From: Neospora caninum Liverpool
Taxonomy: Eukaryota > Apicomplexa > Conoidasida > Eucoccidiorida > Sarcocystidae
Direction: 5' to 3'
DNA length: 64,000 nucleotides
NCBI RefSeq assembly: GCF_000208865.1
Contig: NC_018388.1
Coordinates: 186,001-250,000, forward strand
The notes below the pieces were generated by a model. It had not been told where the DNA came from. It saw nothing but the letters and a program-made list of their open reading frames with translations, and did not search any database. A program made the translations under genes and the position numbers. The stretch's first letter is position 1, and each line of letters opens with the position of its first letter. Shown piece after piece: positions 41,291 to 53,900 of this stretch.

Positions 41291-42698
41291 ATGTTTTCCA
41301 GTTCAAAGTCGAGAGGAATTCTGCGTTTCTCACAGCGTCGACCGATCCCTTGTCCGGGAAGACGCGGTCTCCTGACATTGCGTCTGCCTGGCCTTTCTGT
41401 GGCGCTGGTTCTTCTTCCGTTCCTCCCCTTTTTTTCTCGCGTTTCCGTCCCCAATCTCCCCCGAGACGATCCGCCGAGATCGGGTACAGCTGCCCTTTTC
41501 CCTGGCGTTTCGTTCGGCCTGTTTTCCAGCATTGGCGGAGTCTCGGCTGAACCTAAGGGGCAGGGCGTGCCTGCCGCTCGCACCTCCCGCGGAACTTCCC
41601 CGAACGCGAGTGCACAACCGAGCACTGATCCGTGGATGCCTTCCCTCGATCTGGCCATTCCCGAGAGTCACGACACACGCAAGACGGTGTACGACGTCTT
41701 GGCAGACGTCGAAAACACTCCGAGTGACAACCTCTTCTTCGCAATCGCCCGAGACGTGGTCAACACCTACCAACTCACAAAACCCTTCCTGGACGAGTTT
41801 CTCCGGCTGCAGCAGCAACAGCGGGCGAAGCAAAAAGCGAAAAACAGCGTGACTGATGCTTTAGAGGACGCAGGCGCCGGCGCGATTGCTGCAAACGCCA
41901 TTGCAAACCCCAATCCGCCCTTCTCCTTTCCCTCGCCATGGGGGAACGAAACTGACAATGAGGATACGTTGAAAGTACGTCCACAGAGCTCCACATAATT
42001 TTCCATACATCTAAATGTGCATATATATAGTTGTACCTGTATATAGAAAAAGACATAGTTTATACTTACCCATATATTTTATGTATGTGTCATTCTAGAC
42101 ATCTGTACAAATATTCGGGTCTCTATATATTTCCCTGCATGCATACCGGTATCTGTATTCACTTACATCTTTGTATATCTAGAAGCCGATCTGTCGGTAT
42201 GTGGGGCTGTGTAGGTCTGGGTATTACGTCTGTCCCTATTTCGTTTCCATGCAGCGGGATGCGTCGTTCGACAGCACTCTTCCCAGGAAGCGGCTGTGGT
42301 GAAAAAACTGATTTTTGCGGACTGTGCCGTCTGATGTCTCTTAATCCCTGCCGCGTGGGCGTCCTGTGCTGGGCGACAAAATTGCATGCTCAGCCCACCG
42401 GAGGTCACCGTTGGTTCGGCAGAGGAGAGCCGCAGGAAGCATTTGTTTTGTACTCTTTTTGTGTGAACAGGTGAAGAAGAAGCGACGCGAGGAGAGAGAA
42501 ACCAAAAAGCACCAAGAGCGACGAAAAAGTGTAAAAGAAAGAAGTGATGATGCTTCGGTCGGCGACGGCAGCGAGAGGCCTTCGAACAAACTGAAACTTT
42601 TTGGCCACGCCGGATCTTCCAGGCTGCTGACGGCGACAGCCGAAGACACTGCGAGCTCTATTGCGAAACGCGGAAACAAGGAACAAACATCCAAGTGA
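41291..42698 (+). CDS. Secreted or signal-anchored protein, two exons, function unknown
   Basis: Exon 1 41291-41974 and exon 2 42471-42698 join in phase 0 across a GTACGT...AACAG intron to give 303 residues. ATG 41291 is preferred because it places a hydrophobic segment (about 28-48, ending LLPFLPFF) near the N terminus; an in-frame ATG at 41138 would add 51 residues of poor character. The middle part is helical (KTVYDVLADVE, NLFFAIARDVVNTYQL), followed by a Gln-rich stretch and an Ala/Pro segment. Exon 2 is strongly basic at its start (VKKKRREERETKKHQERRK) and Ser-rich after. No domain is recognised. Leader plus charged helices suggests a lineage-specific protein of the secretory system or an organelle; apicoplast or mitochondrial targeting cannot be excluded. 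Confidence 0.7.
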
Positions 42699-44165
42699 CG
42701 GATTCCCTCCCAGCAGTTCATATTCTCGCTGCACCCGTTACAACAGAGAACTACTCTTTTCGCCTTCTGATAAGATACACCCAAGTACCTACACAGTTAC
42801 AGATATATATACATATATGGGTGTATGCAAATGCAGGTAGGTTTATGTAGATATGTATGTCAGTATGCGTATGTACATGTGTGTATGTGAGTTGAAGAGC
42901 GACTGTGCGTGCAGCTCTTTGTGTTTTCCTTGGCTTCACGAGAAATGCAAAGTTCCTTCGCAAGTGCTTTTGCCGGGGTGTCAAAGCAGAACCTTCGGAA
43001 CCCTTGTCTAATCGGCGAACAACCGGTTCTCTGCTTGGTGTTTTCACGCAAAAACGTGGCCGCCTCAGCAAAACCCTCGCGCTGATCCCCCACTCTTGGT
43101 GTGGTGAAAGAAACAGCCCTGGAGACCCTCTCTCCGTCTACGCCTCTCTAAATGCATTCTTTTTGCAAACAGAGACCTATGGATGCGACGGTACACTTCG
43201 ACAGGCACCTCTATACGCATATTAGTATTTATGCGCGTAGGTGCGTCGGTCGGGAAAAAGCGAAAAAGCGTTTTCGCTGGTTGCTGTGTCAAGAGGCAAG
43301 AATGTGCCCGCAGCGTTTGTGGCCGTGAAAACGGCACGGTTGCCATTCCTTTTGCGAAGAACTCAAGAGCCACATGGCAGTTGAGGCTTCGTGGTCCACA
43401 CCGTTCTCGTTTCCTCTGTCGAACCTAAACTTGTCTATTTCTCAAACCGACAACGCTCTGTCTTTGCTTGGTGTGGAGCCTTCCCCCGGTTTTCTGTAGA
43501 CTGTGCGCTCGAGCCTCCCGTGGCCTGCGACCAAAAAACGCGCCTTTCTCTTGAAAGCGTTGTCGGCAGAAACGGGGGACTCTCTGAGCGAAAACGCGTG
43601 TGCAGGCGAGACACATGCCAGGAAACCATTTGCAGTTTTCAGCAGCCCCCGCCCTGCAGTGTGCGCCTCAAAACGGAGATCAGCGTTTCCAGGCGGTGCA
43701 GCCGCGCGTTCTTTGCGCCTCCAGCTCCACGTGGCTCGACTGCGAGAAGGAAAAGACCGCTCGCGCGAGAGCCGCTGACAACTGAGCGTTTTCAGAGTTC
43801 GCCGTTCCCGAGGAGTCGAGGTGTACGTACACCGCCCCGCGAGGGAAAAGTCGAGAGAACGTCCCCACAAAACACAAACCACGCGCCGCAAATCTATTCC
43901 CTTTTCCTTCCACTTTGCGTAGCTCCCGCGAACACTCTCCTACTCACGCCTCTGCCAACGAAGCGTGAGGCGCATGTCAGAAACAAACCCACGCCCGCGC
44001 ACGACTCTTTTCTTTGCCATCACAGCAATCTTTCCCTTTTCTACTCTCGTCTTATCTTTTTCTCCCTCTCCGTTTTTGTTCTGTCGCGTGTTTGCGTTCT
44101 CTGCGCTCTCTGGACAAAGAGCCAAAGCTTGTTCGCGCCGATTTCACATGCAGAGGTCGGCCTTT
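42699..44165. other. Convergent 3' intergenic region
   Basis: The preceding plus-strand gene and SNRPE end towards each other. TA-rich sequence lies at about 42800-42880. No gene is supported. Confidence 0.55.
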
Positions 44166-45733
44166 TTATGTGGCCATGATGAGCGTCACGTTCTCGCCCT
44201 TGAGCAGAATGCGGCCCACGGGAATGCGCGTTCTTTTCTTCAAGTAAACTTCCTCGGCGTCATCAAGAACCATGTTCATGTACTCGTCGAAACCCTAAAC
44301 AGGAAAAAACAGACACATGCAACGAGGTTTGAACCTTTGGTTCTGGAAACCCTTTCCTTCCCCTCCGCGAAGCTCCACGGTTTCACGATGGGCGCAGCAC
44401 ACATGCACGTCACAGAAAGAAGGAGAGAAATCCACGAAAACCGAGAACAGACAATACACACGTTATGGCAACGACAGCCCCCCGCGCAACGAGCGATCAT
44501 ATGCTAAGCGCCCTCTTCAAATGTAACAAATGCGGCAGCATGTGTGTCGCCTTTGCTTTCTTCCGTGAGGCGCCTACCATGATACGGCCTTCGATCCGCA
44601 TATCCGGCTGTTCGTACAGCCAAATCTGGACCCGCATGCGTTGTGTGAAAAACCTGAAAATCAGGTTCTGTAAAAAACCACCACACACATTTGCGTCTTT
44701 GCATCTGCGGTCTCCGCTTCCCTTCCGAGTTTGCACGCTCGCCATCGCGGTGAAGACACATCAGCAAGAGCAGTCGCGTCCCGCCCGCTTTCCACGAGAG
44801 AAAGATCTGTTTTCGGCCTCTCCAATGCACGCAAAAAGGCAGTTGTACAGCGTGAGGCACACGCGAGAAACTCGATACAGATGAAGAAGAAAACTAGTGA
44901 GCATGCATCTGACGTGGAGGCGGCACTTCTCACGTGGGACGAGCATCCCGCGAGGGAGGGAAGAGACAGAGAGGGAAAAGAGGAACATAGAGAGAGGGAA
45001 AGAAAAGATGAAGAACAGAGAAAGGGAGAAACAGTACACGAGCGACTGAAACAGAGATGAAGAGAGTCTCTTTCCGAAGCAGGCCGAGCTCTCTGCGGGC
45101 GGCAACGAGAGCTCGTTAGGCTTCACGCAGGCTCGGCAGCTTTTTGAAGACTCAACGTTTTGCTCCTGTCTCTTCAAAAGAAATGCATGCTCTGTGTCGT
45201 GGATAAATCGGCCCACCGAACACCCTCGCCATCCGTTGGCTGTACTGGATTTGAAAAAAAACGGAAACTGACCACTCGGTCACACGCCCTGTTCTTCGAC
45301 AGATTCCACGACGCACTTCCTTCCACACGTTAACCGATTCACGATTCATCTCACATATATACAAAGGCATATATATACATACATGCATGCATATGATATA
45401 TATGTATATATATGTATATATGTGAATATGCATACATGCATGTGTAGGGATACTTCTACGTAAATGGCTGCGGCACATGCACATCTACCGGTACCTTTAT
45501 CCATGTACAAGTATAGATATAGAGAAATATACGTTTTCACACGTCTGTATGCGCACGTTTCTACGAAAAACTGGATATACATTGAGGCGCGTTCCATCTG
45601 AGCAGAAGCGTGGAGAGGAACCTGGGCGAGCGTATGCATCACTTTGCGGGGACGAGGCGCCTCCACCGGGACTTACAATCGGTTGGGTCATAATCTTTTG
45701 GAGTTTCTTGTTCGACATCACGGCCCCCGACAT
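44166..45733 (-). CDS. SNRPE: Small nuclear ribonucleoprotein E (Sm E)
   Basis: Three exons (45677-45733, 44578-44667, 44166-44294) join in phase 0 to 91 residues, the normal length of SmE. The donors are GTAAGT and GTAGGC; the acceptors are TTTTTTACAG and CTGTTTAG. The product contains the Sm1 motif ([16 protein letters not shown], with [15 protein letters not shown] spanning the second junction) and the Sm2 motif ([13 protein letters not shown]). SmE forms part of the heptameric Sm ring around U1, U2, U4 and U5 snRNAs in the nucleus. The start is ATG 45733; a second ATG five codons on is possible. The gene is divergent from the TFIIIC-like gene, 2.2 kb away. Confidence 0.96.
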
Positions 45734-46826
45734 TTTGGCGACAAGAAAAAGTACGAGATTCTGAGAGGGTTCGAGAGGCAAAAGCTTCCTTGACTTTCTG
45801 TTATCCTACACCCGTTTTCGGAGATTTCTGCGGTTCGCGTCAGCGACAACCACCCGCAACGAAACGAGGGAAGAGAGTGAAGCACAGAGTGCATACAGAC
45901 CGGATGCAGAGAGGAGGCGAAGAGGACGCGCGCAAGGGAGAAGAAGCGAGAGTCTCACAGCGGGGAGGACGGCGAGGCGGGAGACTGAGAGGCCAGAGAG
46001 TACGAGGCTGCTGCGAGAGAAAAAAGGAAAGTTCCACGGTGCGATCTGAGAAAGACGGCGATGCATGCACGGCGGCAGTGCGCGAGGAGACACGAAGGGA
46101 AGGAAAAGGAGAAAGAAAACGGAGAGAGAAGAAAGAGAACGGAGCATACGTTTTTCGGGGACGAAGAGAGAGACCGCATAAAACCGGATAGGAAGGGGAG
46201 GCGAGAGCCACGGGAGAGAGTGGAGAAAAACGCGGAGGAAGGGAGAGAGAAAAACGGACAGAAGCGTGAAGGAAAAGACGTTAAAAATGCGGAGAAAAGG
46301 CAAAGCTGGTCAGACTTTCAGAAAAGAACCACTTTGGAAAAGCGTCTGGGCACTGCGTGCTTTGCCTCACGTATCATCTCCCCCCGTTTGCGGTCGCTTT
46401 GTCGTCTTCGCACAGCGCCTTTTCACCCCCCCCCCCGCCCGAGTTTTTGAAACTTTTCGCAAATTTCCAGCGGCCGCAGATTATTTTCTAGCGCTCCTCG
46501 CGCACGCTGACGCGCGATTGACTCGAAACTACCAGCCCTCTCTAGCGGTTTTTGGTCAACCTGAAAAAAACAGCGTGGAAAAGAGACACAGAGCAGCATT
46601 ATTATACGCAGTACAAATATTCATATATATACATAGGCACCAATGTATATGCGCACCTACATATCTACATGGATTTACATGGGTAAATTGTACGTAGATG
46701 TATATGCAGATGCAATTGTAAATGTCGAGTTAGCTGGATTTTTGTCGATGCAGATGCTTGCCTGCCTTTCCCGCAGGGTTTGCCTCTCCCGCTCTGTAGA
46801 AATTCTCATCCATGAGAGTATCTTTC

Positions 46827-46831
<5 letters not shown>

Positions 46832-46862
<31 letters not shown>
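46832..46862. repeat. (AT)n microsatellite
   Basis: About 15 AT units in the divergent region between SNRPE and the TFIIIC-like gene. Confidence 0.95.
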
Positions 46863-46865
<3 letters not shown>

Positions 46866-47237
46866 AAATGCATGCGCCAGCTGCGTTTGTGAACGCGCAC
46901 GGCTGTTTTTTTAGATATAGGCGCTGATGGAAATATTGGCGGGATGTTCGTCAGAATCATGGGTTTGAAAGGAATAGGAAAAGAGTAAAAGTTCAAGTGT
47001 CTTTTTGCAGCGGTCGAGCATGCCTCCCTTCGTAGGGCTTTTTGTTTGGAAAGAAGTGAACGCCGTTTCCAACTTGTGAATCGCTCAATTTTGCCGCGTA
47101 GAGAAGGGTATACGGCCTTGAGAGGCGCCTCGAGGCTTCTCTCTGCCTCTCCGCCTTTTGCGTCTTGCGACAACACCCTCATGCTCGCTTCCCGTTCTTC
47201 CGCGAATCGTGAGACGCCAGCAAGTTGGCCGTTCCGC

Positions 47238-47462
47238 TCGCTGTCTGCTTTCTCATCTTCTCGCTGTCTGCTTTCTCATCTTGTCGCTGCCTCCTTTCTC
47301 ATCTTGTCGCTGCCTCCTTTCTCATCTTGTCGCTGCCTCCTTTCTCATCTTGTCGCTGCCTCCTTTCTCATCTTGTCGCTGCCTCCTTTCTCATCTTGTC
47401 GCTGCCTCCTTTCTCATCTTCTCGCTGTCTGCTTTCGCATCTTCTCGCTGTCTGCTTTTTCG
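47238..47462. repeat. 23-bp minisatellite upstream of the TFIIIC-like gene
   Basis: Nine to ten tandem copies of TCGCTGCCTCCTTTCTCATCTTG, with TCGCTGTCTGCTTTC... variants at both ends and near-identical copies in the middle. It is pyrimidine-rich on the plus strand and ends about 520 bp before the start codon at 47979. No stop occurs in the unit, so several frames run open through it; I do not think it is translated. Confidence 0.92.
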
Positions 47463-47978
47463 CTTGGCGCCAGGAGAGGCGTTTTCCTTTCTGTCTCCGC
47501 GCATACGCCTGCTTGGGTCAGATGCGTGTGTTTTCCGGCCTCTGCTCACAAGACGTGTTCTCTCTACGGCGCGGAGCAGAGAGCGGCGTGCGACAGCCCG
47601 GAAGGCGAGAAGAATTCCACCTGAAGAAGAAATGACGAAGGAAGAGGAGCGACTGCAAAGGGAGAGGAAGTGAAACGCATGAAAGGGGGGAATCACCGAT
47701 TTCGACTTGAAGGTGCCCGGTGGTGTCGTGGAGCGTCTGGGCTCCAGGTTTCTCTGAGACTTTCTGTGTTTTTTCTCCGCGTTGGGTCCCTCCGCCATTT
47801 CCTGCCTGTCTGGGAACGGCAGAGACTTCCTCGCTGGGAGGCGTGTCCGTGCAGAAGAAACCGAGTGAAAAGGAGGCGTTCGAGGCAACTCTCCGCGAGG
47901 CCACGCGGCTTCTTGTGTGGGTCTCGAAAAGACACCTGCGCTGAGGAATGAGAAGGCGGGAAGGCGGGCCAAGCAAAG

Positions 47979-50900
47979 ATGAGAGACGAGGCCGAGGCGC
48001 CAGGAGAAGACATCTTGCTGCTTCGCGCAGGCGACGCAGCCGCGACAAATTCCGCTGGGAGAAGACGCGCGTGCTCGAGCGGAGAGGCGACCAGTGGCGA
48101 GAAAAAGACGCTCCGGACGCCGCTGCTCCAAGCCCTCGAGCCTCTCCGGCAGCTCCCCGATTTCCTCGACCCGAGCCTCTTTGCTGCTCGAATCTTCTGT
48201 CGAAACCCCCCGAGGGACACAGGAGAGGACGGAGACAGTGACGAGAACGGAGACAGTGGAGAGAACGGAGACAGGGGAGACACGAGCAGGCGCGGGTCGC
48301 TCTCGGGGAGGATTGCGAAGCGACGGAAAGTCTCGCGGCCAGGCGCGTCAGCCCCGCAGCGTGCAGAGGCTGAAGCAGACGCGAGCAAGGGTTGGTGTGA
48401 AGGCGAGTCGCGTCGAGGAAAAAGGGAAAGAGGAGAAGAGGGAGAAGAAAAAGAAGAGCGAGACGGAGAGGAAGGTGGGGAAGAACAAGAAGAGGGAGAA
48501 GGAAAAGAAGAGAGAGAACAAAAAGGAGAGCAAGAAGGAGAGGACGACGACGGAGGGCGATTATGTGGGGTGGCAGGCGCCCGCAAGGTTTCGGTCTCTG
48601 TTCGAAGCAAAGCTATTGAAGCTCTGCATGCGCTGCTCTCCGCGGAAACCGCGTCACTTCTTTGCAGCTTCTGCGCCTCCGCGGCTGCGTCTTCTTCCTC
48701 TTCTCCAGCGTTTTCGTCTTTAGAACAGAGAGACAGAGAGGAGAGAGAGGGAGACGAGGGAGAAAGAGTAGAGGGAGAGAGAGAAGGAGAGAGGGAAGAG
48801 GTAGAGAAGAGAGACAGTCGTCGAGGAGTGTCCAGTGAGAGATTTGAGGGCGACTTCCTGGATGAGGAGCAGTGGCGTTTGGTGCTCGAGTCGGAGACAG
48901 GCGAAGGCAAGGCCCTCGGCGCGGCGGAAAGACACTGCGAGCACGAATGTCGGCAGCAGCTGCTTCGCGGCCTTCTTCGAACCGAAGCAATCCCAGTGGT
49001 GTTGAGGCGGCATCGGAGCACGTCCCTCGCTGCGTCTGGCGATGCGTGGCGAGGGTCGCGCGGCAAATCGCGAGGAGAAAAGCTTGGCCCGAAGAGAAAT
49101 TCGAGTCAAAGAAGCCACGAAGTAGATCCCGAAGACGAGGCGACATCGTACTTTCTCTGCTCCGTTGAACCTCTTGAAAGCGCCGTTCCGGCTTCTCTTC
49201 CTCCTCACCCTCCCGCTCATTCTTCTTCCTCCTTCGGTTCGCGGCAGGTGATTCCTCCTCGCTGTGGCGGCGAAGAGAGACGCTTTTGCTCGCGAGGCCA
49301 AGCGCAGCCGTGGAGGGACTGCTTCCTCAACGCGGGCAGCAGTGTATGGACACTCGCCGTCTCGGAGGAGCTTCCGGGATCTTGGAAGCCCCAAAGACGT
49401 GAGGGTGCGCCTGAGGAGAGAGGACAAGGCGGAGAACAAGAGAGAGACCAAGAGAGAGACCAAGAGGGAGAACAAGGCGGAGAACAAGAGAGAGACCAAG
49501 AGGGAGAACAAGGCGGAGAACAAGAGAGAGAACAAGGGGGAGAACAAGAGGGAGAACAAGAGAGAGACCAAGAGGGAGAACAAGGCGGAGAACAAGAGGG
49601 AGAACAAGAGGGAGAACAAGGCGGAGGACAAGAGAGAGAACAAGGGGGAGAGCAAGAAGAGGGAGAAGGGTTTGTGGTGTTGGCAGTGGGGGTGCATGGC
49701 CGCCAGGCATTGTTGTCGTGTTTGAAAGGTTTACGCGTGGACGAGGGGGGAACAGAAAGACAGCTTTCTTCGAAGGATGTCTCTGCCTGTGGGAAGGTGA
49801 ATCGAGACTCGCCGGCGCGGTGCGTCGAGCGGGACACCCTGGGCAGTCCTGAGGGACAATCGGCAGGTTTTGTTCCTCCTGGGCACGGCTTTTTGACAGA
49901 CCGAGGCCTTTCCGAGAGCGTTCGACGGCACACAGCCGAGCAGAAGGCAAACTGCATGCAGGCGCATCCAGAAGAGAGATCGTGTTCTGAAGTCGACAAG
50001 AATCTCGGCCTGATTCAGTTGTGGCGCATCTCAAGCGCCCCCGGCAGACGCCCGCGATTTGTCATGGGCATTCTGCACTCGGTAAGATGTGCGCGCACGC
50101 CTGGCCACGCCGAGAAGAGAACGCGGCGACGCTTTGAGCTTTCGAGACACGAGTCAGAGCCTAAACCCTTCTGCGTGCCTTTGACTCGGGAGGAAAGCTG
50201 CGAAGATAGCGGCAACGTCCTCCCGGAAAGGCAGAGTTTTCCAACCGCGTTTTCCTGTGTAGAAAGAGACGGCGTTTTCGGGGTTGGCCCAGGTTTTGTT
50301 CTTCTCCTCTCCGCTCGTTCTCCCTCGACGGGAAGACAGAGGGAACGCCTTACGGCTTCGCTGCTGCTGCCGTCGGGGAATCTGTGCAAGGTAGTGAGAC
50401 GCCGAGAGAGCAAAGGAGAGAACAAAAGAGATAAAAAGAGAGAACAAAAGAGACAGATAGAAGAGCGAGAAAGAGCGAGAGGGAAGCGAGTGTATGTTGC
50501 GTATGAGTTTCGGGCCTTTTGAGTCGAGGCAGAAAACCCAAAAGGGAAGAGGCCTGATTTGACGCCCGTCTCTGTGGGGTCTTGACGCGTCTGAGAGCTG
50601 CGTCGCGCGCCTGATAAAGTCCCTATGCCAGAAATCGAGGCGATGAAGAGGCCGAAGCCGCGTTGGAGGCGTTACAGACACCTGGAAAGGAAAGGCCGGT
50701 GATGTCTACGGCTGCATGCACGAGAGCCGTGTGTCTGAGACACTTTCGCACGTGCGGGCTCGACGTAGACCGCCACCGGACGATGAGTCGCCTTTTCCAT
50801 CAACATGCAAAACCCTCGGAAAATCCGTAGAGACGACTGCCGAGCGGTTTACCATCCCCCACAAAGCCTACCTATTTATCTAAATCGTATAGATATATCT

Positions 50901-53900
50901 GTATGTACCAATCCTCTATAAGTAGATATGCACGCGTTTGTGTGCGTGTGTCGTTTTTGGTGAATAAGCCTGTACAGAAGTGTCGCCTGCGCGTTTCTTC
51001 CGTTGCATCTTCGCCTCATTTCATTTCGTTTTCTGCGGGCCGAGTGGCGCGGCCGATCGCGCCCGTAGTCCTGCGATATCCCCGAACGGACCCTCGCGGT
51101 GAGTGCATGCACGTGCATGCATTTGATGTCTGCATGCGCATGCGTTATCGCCCGAAGTCTCCGTAGGTCAAGGCCCTTGTCTGTTTTCGTTTGTCCTCAG
51201 GGCGGTTCCTGTCGGTCACTGGAGTGGATTTCTGCGTCGTCTCTCGATCGGCGCCCAACTGTCTCTGCCGCGCGAGTTGCGTCTTCGCTTGCCGATGAGA
51301 GCGAAGCGAAACGCGCGCAGGCGGGTGCGGCGCGCCAGGATCCGAAACGAGGCCAGGGTGGAGGGGAACGAAAAGAGAAAGAAAGAGAGACGAGAGTTTT
51401 CTGTGGGCGAAACCCGCGCAGGCAGAACGCCCTCTTCGCCTCCCGCGCGGGCCTCCTCGCAGCCACCTTCGCCGACGATTCACTCCGAATCTGGTCCGTT
51501 CCACTTGCTCCGTTTCTCGAGGATTCAGAAGAAGAAGAAGGCGAAGAAGAAAGAGAAGAAGTGGAAGAAGGAGAAGGCGAAGAAGAACCAAGCAGCGAAA
51601 GCGATGACATAGATCAAATGCGACCGCAGCGCGATGGCCGGAAGCCTCGCCGTTTCCCTTTGCGGGGGACCAGGGACCGCTGTAGCGGATGCCTGGAGAC
51701 TCCTTTTTCCCGAGGCGCCGCAAGGTACGTTTTCGGTTTTGTTCTTGGCTGGCAACTTTGTGTCCCCCCCTTTGGAGAGATTTTCTTATCTTTTGGACGC
51801 TCCATCCTCGAGACGTGCAGTCGGGCTACTCGCAGACCGGGGAGACTTTTTGCCCCCGTCCTTCGGCGCCTGCCCTCTCTTCCTCGTTTTCTTTTATCTC
51901 TCCTTCTTCTCTCTCTTTCTTTTCTCTCTTTTCTTCCTTCTCTTTCTTTTCTCTCTCGTTCTTTTCTCTCTCTTTCTCTTCTCTCTCCTTCTTTTCTCTC
52001 TTTCTTTTCTCTCTCTTTCTCTTCTCTCTCTTTCTCTTCTTGCTCGCGTCCTCTCGCTTCACCAGCTCCGCGGCCGTTTTCCTTGGGGGGCGATGCTGGA
52101 AAATGAAGGCAAAAGCACGAGCAGACTCGCCGCTTCACAGGGAGGCACTGCGCATGCAGCGCCACGGACGCGCCTCGTGTTTGACGATCTCGCCTTTCGT
52201 AGCAAAAGGGCAATTTGGAGCTCTGGAAGACTCCCGAGGTGTCTGTGCACCTTCCACAGTTCCACCGGAGACTCGATCCGTTTTCGGCAACTCGCGAGGG
52301 CGCTGTCCATACACCTCGCAGGATTCCCAGGTGGACGGTCGTCTGTCACCTGTTGTCGGAGAGAGGCGTCTGCGGGGTTTTGTGTTTTTTCCATGCATTT
52401 TTCAGACGGGGTCGAGCTTATTCCCCGTTTCCTTTTCGTGTGCACGTTCTGCGCGGGTCGGAGTCTGCTCGTTTCTCTGTTTCTCAGATGCATCTTTCTG
52501 CCGCCCGTTTGGACCTTCCGTCACGCGGCCTCCCCGCGACCTCTCTCTTCTCCTTTCTTTTGCGTTGCGGCGGCTCCTCCGCCTCTGCCTTCCGACGTTT
52601 CGTCTCCGTCTCTCTCAGGTCCATCTTTCGGGCTGCCTTACGATGCAGCACCTCTCCAGCTTGCAGTCGGAAGCGACGGCGGCCGTCTCTTTCTCTTCTC
52701 GTTCTTCCCCTCAGAGGACGCGCTGCTGCCAGGGGGATCCTCCAGCACATCAAGCATCGTCTCAGCCCCCTCTTCTTCCTCGTCTTCGTCTCCCCATTCT
52801 TCGTCTTCCTCTTCGTCTTTTTCTTCTCCCTCTTCTTCCACAGCCTCTTTTTCTTCTCGAGTTTGTCCTTCGTCCCGTCGGCGTGGGCGTTCACATGTGT
52901 CTCTGTCTCGCCACGTGGCCCCGCGCTGCGTGTGGTCGGCTGTCTCGGCAGCTGGGGCCTCTGCACATCTGCGCTGTTGCGCGTTTCTGCCTTCCGCCGA
53001 CTCGAGTCTGCTCGCGGTCTCGGCGGCTTCCGGCGGAGACGACAGCAGCAGCAACAACAGCGTCTTGTTCCTGGACCTGCGGTTCGTCGCTCCGGGCGTC
53101 GCCCTCGGCGGCGCAGAGGCGGCGCCTGCGCTCCTCCCGCCAATTGAAGGGAAGAGCGGGTGCGTCAGCAGTCGAGAGATTTTCGACGTCGCCTGGGGTC
53201 CGCTTGGAAGATACGCGACCGCCGCCGCCACGTAAGAAAACGGAGAGACGCGGAAAACGGAGTCCCCCTCTGAACGAGGAAGAGAAGGCAAAGAGAAAGA
53301 AGAGCAAGAGGCACTCGAAGAGAAACGGAGGGCGAGGACGGAGAGAACGGGTTGGCCGTCTTCTCTTTGCTGTTTCTCGCCCCACACAGCCTTTGGCGTG
53401 TCGCCCTGTACCTTGCGTGGTTTCGTCTTCGTAGCGTCTCCATGCTCTGTTGGTGCGCGTGTGCATGTTTCTCTACCTCGTGGACGGTTTCCTTCGTCTC
53501 GCGTCTTCGCATCCGACTCCTCTCTGAAGGAAGCCTCTGAGTCTAGACGTCTGCATGGCCGCATCAAATCTGTCAGCGACGCCTGCGTGGGTGCCCGTTC
53601 ACTGGGTGGTTTTTCATGTCGACGTTCTCTGCAAGTCGACATGCGCAAGGTGGGATTTGCAGTTTCTCTCGGTGCTTTGCGGTGTCCAGGAACGCGGTTA
53701 TCATCAATCTGCGCCGCCCGCAGGTGACGCAGCTTGCTCTGAAACAAGTTCTTTCTCTCGTGCCGGCGTCTTGCCGAGCGTCGGCTCGGGCGCCGCGCAA
53801 CAGCCAGGCGGGCGCGAAGGCCAGTGGAGTCGCGGGGGGCCGCCAGGCTCCGAAAAACCCCAAAGAAAGCTCGCCGCGAGAGATCGCGCAGACTGCGCAG

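Larger units (their letters stand above)
45734..47978. other. Divergent upstream region, SNRPE and TFIIIC-like genes
   Basis: No gene is supported. It holds purine-rich sequence at 45940-46260, a TGCATGCA word at 46062-46069, an 11-C run at 46426-46436, a (TA)n tract at 46832-46862 and a 23-bp minisatellite at about 47238-47462. Confidence 0.55.

Noticed and set aside
47046..47673. Three overlapping open frames through the 23-bp minisatellite encoding Ser/Cys/Leu repeats
   Set aside because: All three frames are open because the repeat unit lacks stops; the peptides are pure repeat translation and there is no ATG context or splice structure.
49264..49725. Lys/Glu/Asn-rich frame and antisense Leu/Ser frames over the acidic repeat of the TFIIIC-like gene
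   Set aside because: They are shadows of the coding repeat in exon 1, which is continuous with the rest of the gene in another frame.
51613..52618. Apparent frameshift in the TFIIIC-like gene between exons 2 and 3
   Set aside because: If exon 3 began at the acceptor before 52619 the phase would be wrong. Using the acceptor TTTCTCAG before 52488 gives a strong pyrimidine tract and a correct phase 2 join with the GTACGT donor at 51725, so no frameshift is needed.
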